From contig CP060769.1 of NCBI GenBank assembly GCA_023205875.1, positions 496,001-560,000 on the forward strand: 64,000 nt of DNA, in the 5' to 3' direction. Under the pieces are notes generated by a model. It had not been told where the DNA came from. It ran no database searches and was given only the letters and a program-made list of their open reading frames with translations. This DNA comes from Chloropicon primus. Its lineage: Eukaryota; Chlorophyta; Chloropicophyceae; Chloropicales; Chloropicaceae. The position numbers were made by a program, and so were the translations under genes. Positions 39,685 through 47,712 of this stretch are shown one piece after another. The stretch's first letter is position 1; the number at the start of each line of letters is the position of its first letter.

Positions 39685-42288
39685 TCAAAGTGGGCAGCCC
39701 ATGGCATCCACCTTCCTCTCGCTTCCGAACTCGATGTGTCCGTACTCTTTGAGCGAGGATAAAATTACATAAAGAAGCCAAAGAGTGACGAGAAAGATGG
39801 CAATGAAAGACTTGGAGTTCTTCGGTCCTCCCAGTTCCCCGCCATTGACCCTTCTGTTCACTGCCAGGGAAATCAAGCAGCAGACAGCAAAAATGGAGTA
39901 GATCAGCACGCTATACGACAGGGATCCACTTGGGATGCAGTACCTGCCGCCCGTCGAGTCGCCGTTGAAGTGGTAGTACATGCTGGCAAGAACCCACGGG
40001 AGCCCCAGCCCGAGGAGAACGTTCACGGTGTTACTGCCGGCCACGTTTCCGACAGCAGCATCGGCATCGGGTGCTTCAAGGGCAGCCGTCCTTGAAGCAA
40101 AGGTGTCGGGAAGGGAAGTTCCCAAGGCAACGAAAGTGATCGCAGTGACAGCGTCCTTGAGCCCAATGGCGCAGCCGAAGAGAGACGCGAGCTCACCCAC
40201 AACCGCGGTGAGGCATCCGATGTAGATGAGGCAGCAGAAAAAGGCACTCCAGCCTCCGTTGTACTCCGGAGGAGGCACGAAAGCGGCTGTGACCTTCCAG
40301 AATATTGTCAGGAAGTGCAGGGCGTAGTCCAAGGACTCGAACTCCACCTCGTCTCCGTTCTCGTCCACTCCCTTAGCAGGGACGATTGCGGACTTGAACT
40401 GCTCGCGCCAAGTGCTGGTGTGGTGCATGAAAGCTTTGAGCTGACGGTCGAGCTTCTTCTCTATCCTGTTTCTGAACTCGCTCTCGCTGCCGTCGTCCAC
40501 AATCTTTACGAGCACGATGTTGGACTTCTCGAGCCTGGCGAACTCGGAGGGCTCGTACAAGGACACGTTGAAAACCCTGTCGTACACCTTGTCGCTGTCG
40601 ATGAGAGGGATCTTGATCTTCTGCGAGATTTGGCCAGGCTCGAAGCTCACGGTCCCGGACGTCTCCTGATAGTCAGTCCCCGCCATGGCGGATCCGTTTG
40701 AGGTCTTGTACTTGCAAGACACCGCCCCCTTCGCCCCCGCGCTTCGGATGACCTTCACCGAGGCATGAGACTTCCTCTCGCTGACCGTCACAATTTTGTT
40801 CTCAAAGGCAATGCTGCCCGGGTCATCGTCGTCGATGATGATCACGATGCACATGGCCCTCTCTCCGAGCTTGACGATGTACCCCCCCTCGGGGACCTCC
40901 TCCTCGTCCTCCACCTCCTTGGAGGCCTCGAGCAGCCTTGGGTTCGACAACAAGATGCTGAAGGTGTGGTCCGGCTCGGGCTCATCGTCGTCCACCACGA
41001 GGACCTCGATGAACTTGACATCCTCTCCTGGCGAGAAGACAAGGGTCCCTTCGGTCGCCTGGTACTCCTTGCCCGCCACACCGCTTCCGTCTTGAGTCTT
41101 GAAGTCCACCGCCACGGCCCTGTGGTGGATGCCGATCCTGGACACGGCGCACCTCACGGACCCCTCGTTCTCCACCACCCTGAACTCCTCGGAGGAGAAC
41201 TCCATCGTTGCTGTGGTCTGCTCCAGCTTGATCTGAGCTTCCTCCTCCGGAGTGAGCTTGGTGATGCTGCCCACAGTCCTCCTCCTCATGTAAGTCTTTC
41301 CCAGCAGCCTCCTCTTGGCATTCACCTTCCAGAAGATGGCAGAAGAGGTCTGCTCCTCCTCAATGTGGCTGAAGAGACCCTTCTTCAAAATCTTCGAGAT
41401 GGCCTTCATGCCGGACTTTGACATGAGTCCATGCTTCATCTTCTCCAGGTTGGAGTTCATCTTGGTCAACACTTGGCTCTTCCTCTGCGTGGTCCTGGAC
41501 TCGCCTTCCTCGACCATGAGGATCTTGCTGTCCCTGTTGTGCCTCGAGTTTTTGGCGCTCGCTCTGAACCAGTTCCTGTCTTGGCCGTACGCCAACCCCA
41601 CGAACAGGAAGAAAGCGCCAAAGGTCAACCAGGCCTCGGCCATGGAAACGACCCCAGGAGTCCACACCTCGAGAACGATGAGGAGCCAAACGTAGGCCAA
41701 GATGGACCACGTCGATGTCATGACGAAAACCCCAGGAGCGCTCACCGTCTTCACGTCCGGCGTGTTGATGCTGTACACGCAGACCGCCGTGATGACGAAG
41801 AGGTTGAAGGCCGCGGAACCCACGATGGTACTCGGCCCGAGCTCCCCAGCGGGCTCATCCAGACTCTGCACCGTCTCCAGGAGAGCGAGGAGGATTTCCG
41901 GTGCGGATGATCCCAGCGCCATCAAGGTCAGGTTGGCCACCGTGGGGTTCCAGAACTGCACCTTCACCTTGTGCCCATTGGCCAGCTTCACCTCCTTCTC
42001 CTTGCTGGTGATGACCTCGATGGCGGCCATGAAGACGTCAGAGATGACCGCTATTCCTAAGAACGCGTACAGCAGTCCAAGGCCATAGATAACCGCTTGG
42101 ACTTCAGGGTTGATGAGGTTCATGATTGGGACCAAGGCCCAACTCTTGGCACACTTTTTGGTCAAGTGGTTCCCGAAGAACTCCACTATGAAGCCCCGCT
42201 CCATGGTCACGGTCCTGTTCTCGTCAAACCCTTTGAAGTTCCTGTCCGGGTAGACCACATACTCGTTGTTTGGGTCCGGGTAAACCAT
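39685..42288 (-). CDS. NCX: Na+/Ca2+ exchanger with Calx-beta domains (animal NCX type)
   Basis: 867 residues, single exon. An N-terminal helix group holds the alpha-1 repeat NPTVANLTLMALGSSAPEI (about 113-131). A long cytosolic loop carries two Calx-beta domains (about 355-465 and 478-590; SGVAGKEYQATEGTLVFSPG and SAMAGTDYQETSGTVSFEPG), which bind regulatory Ca2+ in animal NCX. The C-terminal helix group holds alpha-2 (VALGTSLPDTFASRTAALEA and GNVAGSNTVNVLLGLG). The ion-binding motifs look complete. No signal peptide is visible. Such exchangers extrude Ca2+ across the plasma membrane. The promoter has a CCTCAA hexamer run (about 42322-42350). Confidence 0.92.
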   Translation of the reverse strand: MVYPDPNNEYVVYPDRNFKGFDENRTVTMERGFIVEFFGNHLTKKCAKSWALVPIMNLINPEVQAVIYGLGLLYAFLGIAVISDVFMAAIEVITSKEKEVKLANGHKVKVQFWNPTVANLTLMALGSSAPEILLALLETVQSLDEPAGELGPSTIVGSAAFNLFVITAVCVYSINTPDVKTVSAPGVFVMTSTWSILAYVWLLIVLEVWTPGVVSMAEAWLTFGAFFLFVGLAYGQDRNWFRASAKNSRHNRDSKILMVEEGESRTTQRKSQVLTKMNSNLEKMKHGLMSKSGMKAISKILKKGLFSHIEEEQTSSAIFWKVNAKRRLLGKTYMRRRTVGSITKLTPEEEAQIKLEQTTATMEFSSEEFRVVENEGSVRCAVSRIGIHHRAVAVDFKTQDGSGVAGKEYQATEGTLVFSPGEDVKFIEVLVVDDDEPEPDHTFSILLSNPRLLEASKEVEDEEEVPEGGYIVKLGERAMCIVIIIDDDDPGSIAFENKIVTVSERKSHASVKVIRSAGAKGAVSCKYKTSNGSAMAGTDYQETSGTVSFEPGQISQKIKIPLIDSDKVYDRVFNVSLYEPSEFARLEKSNIVLVKIVDDGSESEFRNRIEKKLDRQLKAFMHHTSTWREQFKSAIVPAKGVDENGDEVEFESLDYALHFLTIFWKVTAAFVPPPEYNGGWSAFFCCLIYIGCLTAVVGELASLFGCAIGLKDAVTAITFVALGTSLPDTFASRTAALEAPDADAAVGNVAGSNTVNVLLGLGLPWVLASMYYHFNGDSTGGRYCIPSGSLSYSVLIYSIFAVCCLISLAVNRRVNGGELGGPKNSKSFIAIFLVTLWLLYVILSSLKEYGHIEFGSERKVDAMGCPL

Positions 42289-42543
42289 CTTTGTGTGTCC
42301 TTGCTCCTTTTGGTTCCTGCCTCAACCTCAACCTCAACCTCAACCTCAACGAGTCAAAGGATACAGTTCAACCAAGGCAGGCCTTGAAGAAACTTGACCT
42401 TGGCTCGCCTTTGTCCTCGTCCTCGTCCTCGTCGGTCGAGACACGGAATGCCAAGAAATGGAAAAAAAAAATGGAAAGACCAGAGAGGGGGAGGAGGAAG
42501 GAGGAAGGAGGGAGCGACACCATCTTCCAACATCGTAAGGCCT

Positions 42544-43299
42544 AGAGGACCTCTTCTGGGACCAGGATAGCGTTGGGATCAACGAGTGCCTGCTCAGCCG
42601 CGGGATCGCCGTGGCAGGAGTCTTCCTTGTGTCCCTTGCCATGATCGGATTCCATGTTACGGTCGGCCGATCATCGGGATTGTAACTGCAATCACTCTCG
42701 TTGACCTTTACCTCTTCGGTTTCCTGTACCTGTTGGGGTTGCGGTTCAACGCGGGCGAACAAAGATGCACACAAACAAACAAACAAACAAACAAACTCGC
42801 GATCCCGCTGCTTAGTATGACGAGTGTTCTGACCCACTCGCTTTCTTTAACGAAGGTCACTGTTGTGAACTTGGTGATGGCTGTCGGCCGGAGCATCGAC
42901 TACTCCTTGCACATCGCCCACTCGTGCCTCGACAGCGCGGACGGCAGGGGGACGAATCCTGTAGAGTACGCCCTGAAAACGATCGGCCCGGCGGTGCTTG
43001 CTGGAGGAATCTCAACTTTCATGGGCATACTGTCTCTCGCGGGGAGCACCACCTTCATTTTCAAGATGTTTTTCAAGCTCATGGTAAGTCCGCAAGTGGA
43101 GCCGAGAGCGCGACAGCGACAGCGCAGTTCCCGAAGCCCGCTTCCTTTTCTTTTCTCTGTTTTCTTTTTCAAGGGGGGCACCGTGGCATGTTCGTGGGTC
43201 TGTTCCTCTTGCCCACCCTGCTTTCCTTGTCCTCCGTCGTCGAAGAGAACACGAAGCAAGACGGCCCCTTCCATTGTCAAGGTCAAGGAGGAAGAGTGA
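42544..43299 (+). pseudogene. 5'-truncated RND/SSD permease fragment (Patched/NPC1/Dispatched-like) fused to a HARE-HTH gene tail
   Basis: Only the last part of an RND permease is recognisable: GIAVAGVFLVSLAMIGFHV, then TAITLVDLYLFGFLYLLGL, then exon 42856-43083 (VTVVNLVMAVGRSIDYSLHI; AVLAGGISTFMGILSLAG), then GMFVGLFLLPTLLSL. The first two pieces are in different frames near 42665, the boundary after RFNA near 42750 lacks a GT donor, and the last piece is out of frame with its acceptor at 43173. The N-terminal bulk of the permease is absent. From about 43233 the sequence becomes a copy of the 3' end of the downstream HARE-HTH gene, which is in frame after splicing. Best read as a decayed chimera, though a new short product cannot be excluded. 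Confidence 0.7.
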
Positions 43300-43375
43300 G
43301 GAGGGAGAGTGACTTTAGGGCAGAGCAAGCAAGCTGTATAAGCAAAATGTAGTTACAAATGTCGCCACTCTTCAG
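43233..43375. repeat. Duplicated gene tail, copy 1
   Basis: Close match to 44203-44345, covering the last about 20 codons, the stop and about 80 bases of 3' UTR of the HARE-HTH gene (shared TTCCATTGTCAAGGTCAA and AGCAAGCTGTATAAGCAAA). The following 43376-43555 is spacer with a pyrimidine-rich stretch before 43556. Confidence 0.9.
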
Positions 43376-43555
43376 TGTCTTTGCCTTGACAAGTCTTTCC
43401 TCATCATCATCATCCTTGCCCCGACACGAGACCGCCGCGTACGTTACAAAGCAAGCAAGCGGCCGATCCATTCATTTCTTGATCATCGAAAGCAATGGAG
43501 AGAGCAATCAATTCTTTTATTCTTTTCTACTGGTCTCCCTTCCCCCTCTTCCCCT

Positions 43556-44272
43556 CTTGTTCGCCCTGCATACGGATTATATGCCATTGCCAAGGAGTAC
43601 TTGAATGGGGGCAATACTGAAGATGGTGCCAGGCCCTCACCGCTTCGGGATGCCATCTATCGCGTTCTTCAAGAAGTGGGAGGGAGCTTGCACTACAGAG
43701 AGATCCATGCCAAGATCCAGGCCAAGAAGTTGTATGTGTTCAAGCGGAAAGATGGTTCTCTTTCTACTGATGTTGAGATCATGCGGGCCACTGTCTGTTG
43801 TGCGTGTTCACAGAGCCCCCGCTTTGTTCGCACTGAACGTGGAACATATGCCATTGCCAAGGAATACTTGAATCGATCAACCGCCGACAACCTCAATGAG
43901 CAGGATGCCAACGCCACCACCAACAACAACAACACGAAGACGATGAGTTCTCCTTCTCCCTCTCCCTATGCTTTGGATTTGAGAGAGGCTCTCGAGTCCG
44001 GCCTCATGACGGAGGAGGAGTACGCCAGCGCAGTGCAGGAGGCCCAGCGTTATGACAGCAAGTCCCCGGAGAAGAAGAGAGAGATCGCGGACTACAACGA
44101 GGCGTTGAGGATCATCTTTGCGGACGCATCTCTTAAGCTGAGCGACAAGGAACAATGCATTGTGAAGAGAGAGTACCTGGAAGAGGTCGGGCTCTGCAAT
44201 CCTCGTCGTTCGTCGAAGAGAAGACCAAGCAAGGCGGTCCCTTCCATTGTCAAGGTCAAGCAGGAAGAGTGA
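43556..44272 (+). CDS. HARE-HTH winged-helix protein, 5' end unclear
   Basis: About 220-235 residues. A HARE-HTH (ASXL/HB1-type winged helix) domain spans PLRDAIYRVLQEVGGSLHYR through KLYVFKRKDGSLSTD to RFVRTERGTYAIAKEYL; these domains occur in chromatin and RNA-polymerase proteins and probably bind DNA. A helical region follows (LREALESGLMTEEEYASAVQ), then a basic tail SSKRRPSKAVPSIVKVKQEE. No ATG precedes the domain in frame. Instead the frame runs upstream into a second copy of the domain's end (LVRPAYGLYAIAKEYLN at 43556-43606). So the gene is either 5'-truncated or begins in an unseen exon. Codons are more AT-rich than in neighbours. Confidence 0.6.
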   Translation, partial: LVRPAYGLYAIAKEYLNGGNTEDGARPSPLRDAIYRVLQEVGGSLHYREIHAKIQAKKLYVFKRKDGSLSTDVEIMRATVCCACSQSPRFVRTERGTYAIAKEYLNRSTADNLNEQDANATTNNNNTKTMSSPSPSPYALDLREALESGLMTEEEYASAVQEAQRYDSKSPEKKREIADYNEALRIIFADASLKLSDKEQCIVKREYLEEVGLCNPRRSSKRRPSKAVPSIVKVKQEE

Positions 44273-44345
44273 GGAGGGAGAGTTTAGGGCAGAACAAGCA
44301 AGCTGTATAAGCAAACTGTAGTTACAAATATCATCACTCTTTGGT
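44203..44345. repeat. Duplicated gene tail, copy 2
   Basis: Native 3' end of the HARE-HTH gene, matching 43233-43375. After it comes the 5' region of DDRGK1. Confidence 0.9.
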
Positions 44346-44490
44346 CTCTCCGTGTACCATGTTTTGCCTGCTCTCATCCATCCTCCTCCAAGCTCATCAT
44401 CGCCGAGGCACCGAGGAAGTGCAGTTGGCGCCAAAGTTCCTGCACAACGAACTCGAGGGAGGCAGGGAGGCAGGGAGGCAGGGAGAGGGG

Positions 44491-45587
44491 ATGGATCTGA
44501 GCGTGGTGCTGGTGTTGGCGTTCCTCGTGGCGAGCGTAGTGGGCTTGTTCCTCGCCGTGAGGAGTCTGTCCAAGGCGCACGAGAGGGAGAAGCGTTTGCA
44601 TCGCGAGGAGGAGGAGAGGGAGAGGAAGGGGAAGGGGAAGAAGTGGAAGAGGACGACAGGGTCCTCGGCGTCGTCCGCTTCGAGACTGAAGGCGAAGAGC
44701 GGCGACCTGAGGAGGAGGAGGAGGCTGCATGAGGAGGACAGCAGCGAGGACGAGACGGGTTTGGTGGAGGACGGAGGAGAGTCCAGCTCGAGGAGGGAAA
44801 GGGAAAGGGAAGGCGAGAGCGATGGGAGCGAGGAGGAGGTGGACGAGGTGAGAGGGGGGAAGAAGGGCCTCGCCAAGGAAGCGAAGAGAGCCGAGAACGA
44901 GGCGAGGCGAGCTCAGAGCGATGCCAAGCGCAAGAAGCAGGACGCTTACTTGGAGAAGAAGCGGCTCAAGGAGGAGGCCCGAGAGCAGAAGGAGAGGGAG
45001 GAGGAGGAGAGAAAGAGGCAGGAGGAGGAGGAAAGGCAGAAGAAGCTGGACGAGGAAGCCAGCAAGTGGATGGTACGTCACCCGATACCCTGTGGAAGAG
45101 AAACGAAACCGAAACGAGTGTGCGTGTGTGTGTGAGAGAGAGAGACTTTTTTCTGTTCTGCGTGCCGTGCTATAACTTCTGACTTGCCGCTTGAACGTTC
45201 GTCGTACGCGCGCAGGACATGATATCAGTGGAGAACGAGGGGAGCGGGGAGGCTGACGTGATACAAGAGGACCAGGGGCTCTTGCAGCGCTTTGTGGACT
45301 ACATCAAGCAGCAGAAGACGGTGGTTCTGGAGGACCTCGCCGCGGAGTTTGGGTTGAAGGTCCAGGATGCCATCAACAGGGTGAACGGACTGGAAGCGAT
45401 GGGCCGGATCTCGGGGGTCATGGATGACAGGGGAAAGTTCATCTACATATCGCCAGAGGAAATGCAGGCGGTCGCGGATTACCTGCAGACCAAGGGAAGG
45501 GTGAGCATCGCCGATCTAGCGAAAAAGTCCAACGAGTTCATAGACTTGTCTGCCCGCCAAACGGAGGTGGCAGCGTCTGAGACGTAG
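44491..45587 (+). CDS. DDRGK1: DDRGK1 (UFBP1), UFMylation factor at the ER
   Basis: 317 residues from two exons, 44491-45072 and 45216-45587 (143-base intron, donor GTACGT). An N-terminal membrane helix (VVLVLAFLVASVVGLFLAV) is followed by a charged region and a long Lys/Glu/Arg coiled coil (about 120-192). The C-terminal winged-helix part (LLQRFVDYIKQQKTVVLEDL; FIYISPEEMQAVADYLQTKG; RVSIADLAKKSNEFIDL) matches the DDRGK1 family. DDRGK1 helps the UFL1 ligase attach UFM1 to targets at the ER, including ribosomes. The start at 44491 directly precedes the anchor. Confidence 0.9.
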
Positions 45588-45796
45588 GAGGCTCGCCAAG
45601 GTGGGCGGCGTGCACTTCGCCCTCGTTGACCGCAGAGGACAAGGAGAGAACGGGGCTCCCTGCGTCCGTGAAGCGACGACGACGCCAGTTCAAATGACAA
45701 TAGGTTTCAAATCGATTTCAATCAAGTTTATATACGTTTTTGGACTTTGGGCCGGCGGTGCCCAAGCAGCCCCAGCCCCTCCTACTACTGCTGAGC

Positions 45797-46690
45797 TCAA
45801 CCAATCAGAAGCTTGTCCTCCTCCAAGAACTTGTACTCTGGGACCTCCATGTTCAGTGGAGCCGGGCCCTTTCTAATTCTGCCGCTGACGTCGTAATGCG
45901 ACCCGTGGCAAGGGCAGAACCAGCCACCAAAGTCCCCGGCGTCGCTCAATGGAACGCAACCAAGGTGCGTGCAGACGCCGATCAACACGAGCCACTTCTT
46001 CTCCAGGCACCTGTCGTCGTCCGCCTCCGCGTCCCTGAGCTCGCCGATGTTGACGTTGTCCGCCTCCGCAATCTCGTCCGCGGTCCTGTGCTTGATGAAC
46101 ACTGGCTTTCCTCTCCACTTCATGGTCACCGTGCTCCCCTCCTCGATCCCGCCGAGGTCCACCTCGAGGGAAGCCAAGGCCAAGACGTCCTTACTGGCCT
46201 GCATGGACAAAATAAACTTGAGGACGAGGAGCCTCAACCCCGCGGCGTAGATGAACCTCCCTCCCGTCAAGACAAGGTATGTGAACGCTCTCTTGCTCGG
46301 GTCACCGGCAAGCCTCTCGTGTCCACCGCTGTTGTCGTACGAGATGCGTTCCGTCGGGTGCTTCAACGCAAAGTTTGTGGGAGACACGCCAGACTCATTC
46401 GCGTACGAGACCATGTCGTCCGTGCTCGGCGTTCCGGTCATCGGAAGAGAACTCTTCATCCTCTGCTGACCACTGAAGCCGCTAAAGCTGAAACCAAATC
46501 CTCTTCCCCATGACGAAGAACCCAAACCCAAACCCAAACACGACGACGAGTCGCAGTCTTGCACGACGACATGGGAGTGGACCTGGTGGGCGGTCACAGT
46601 CACGTCCCTCGTCCCACCCACCGCGCACGCCCTCAGTCTCAGAAGGGACTGCAAGGTCGCTTTCCTCGTTTGCCTCAAAGCACTCAGCAT
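45797..46690 (-). CDS. UQCRFS1: Mitochondrial Rieske iron-sulfur protein of complex III
   Basis: 297 residues from the ATG at 46690. The first about 90 residues ([20 protein letters not shown]) form a mitochondrial presequence with Gly/Ser low complexity. One membrane helix (around [20 protein letters not shown]) precedes the soluble domain. The 2Fe-2S ligands are in CTHLGCVPL and [10 protein letters not shown], and the [15 protein letters not shown] loop is intact. It transfers electrons from ubiquinol to cytochrome c1. The [13 protein letters not shown] region marks the mitochondrial rather than the chloroplast cytochrome b6f protein. Confidence 0.95.
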   Translation of the reverse strand: MLSALRQTRKATLQSLLRLRACAVGGTRDVTVTAHQVHSHVVVQDCDSSSCLGLGLGSSSWGRGFGFSFSGFSGQQRMKSSLPMTGTPSTDDMVSYANESGVSPTNFALKHPTERISYDNSGGHERLAGDPSKRAFTYLVLTGGRFIYAAGLRLLVLKFILSMQASKDVLALASLEVDLGGIEEGSTVTMKWRGKPVFIKHRTADEIAEADNVNIGELRDAEADDDRCLEKKWLVLIGVCTHLGCVPLSDAGDFGGWFCPCHGSHYDVSGRIRKGPAPLNMEVPEYKFLEEDKLLIG

Positions 46691-47012
46691 CTTCCTCGTC
46701 TTCCTCGTCTCCTCGTCTCGTGGCCGCAACCCTTCACCACAACCTTTCCCTTCCCTCCGTCGAAGAGCGTGCGCCGAGTCTTTCGCCTCGCCTCCTTTCG
46801 GCTTTGATTTATTCGGTGCGAGGTCGTCACACCACAACAAAAGAAACTACACGAAGGGGAACGTCTTGGAAAGAACAACCAAACTGGAGTTCCGGCTGCT
46901 GCGAAGACGAAAAAACGAGGAAACCCTCGAGGAGGTTCCTGAGTGTAAGGCAACACGTTACACTCAAATGTAGAATCCTCGGGGGATCGCGCTCCCCAGC
47001 GATCACAATCAT

Positions 47013-47155
47013 AACGCCCGCAGGACTTGGCCAGAGCTACGGCCTGCGCTGCGTCTACGTTTGCTGTCATCATCGTGATCCCACTCCGAACGCCCGCAGG
47101 ACTTGGCCAGAGCTACGGCCTGCGCTGCGTCTACGTTTGCTGTCATCATCGTGAT
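47013..47155. repeat. Two-copy tandem repeat, 76-base period
   Basis: The 67-base core AACGCCCGCAGGACTTGGCC...CATCATCGTGAT is present at 47013-47079 and 47089-47155, with identical sequence as far as I can see, and a 9-base spacer. Confidence 0.95.
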
Positions 47156-47214
47156 TAATACGATACCATCACGCAGGGGTAACACCCATCAAGTACCTTC
47201 GATTGTAATACGTG

Positions 47215-47478
47215 CGGCCCTCCCCCAGCGAATCGAAACGCCTTATTGGAGAGAGCCATCCGCGCTACGACGTAGAAAGGAAGAAAAGAAAAGTACCTGT
47301 GTACAAGTTTTACGTCTCCCACACACAGTGTGAGACCTTTGCGGGGAAGGTGAAGCTCACGATCCCTGACAAGCAGGATATACTAGACAGAGCAAGAGGC
47401 AGGGCCACCCAAGGCCACCAGTACTCCTTGAGGTCGAGAACTTCATCCTCAATCAGTTCAAACCAGGTGGAGCAATAG
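47215..47478 (+). pseudogene. Orphan C-terminal coding fragment without a start codon
   Basis: An open frame of about 88 codons with no in-frame ATG, ending in a stop at 47476-47478. The later part (VPVYKFYVSHTQCETFAGKV and KLTIPDKQDILDRARGRATQ) looks like real protein rather than chance translation. It could be the last exon of a gene whose earlier exons are lost or unrecognised. No family assigned. Confidence 0.35.
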
Positions 47479-47506
47479 AGTAAACAGTGAATTGAGGTCT
47501 TGATCT

Positions 47507-47508
<2 letters not shown>

Positions 47509-47551
<43 letters not shown>
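47509..47551. repeat. (TC)n microsatellite
   Basis: About 21 TC units just after the orphan fragment. Confidence 0.95.
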
Positions 47552-47554
<3 letters not shown>

Positions 47555-47712
47555 GGGATGAAACTACTAGGAAAAAAGTACTAATACAGTTTGTTTTTAG
47601 GAAGAGAAAAAAAGCATATTTAGGTTTATGATTAGGATGAAACTCTTCTTCAACGCAACGCGCCCCGCGGCGGCGCTGTCCCTCTCTCTCTCTCCCTCTC
47701 CCCCCTCTACTT

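Larger units (their letters stand above)
46691..47712. other. Intergenic region with repeat and gene fragment
   Basis: Upstream of the Rieske gene and downstream of the giant gene. Holds a 76-base tandem repeat, an orphan coding fragment and a TC run, listed separately. No complete gene found. Confidence 0.5.
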
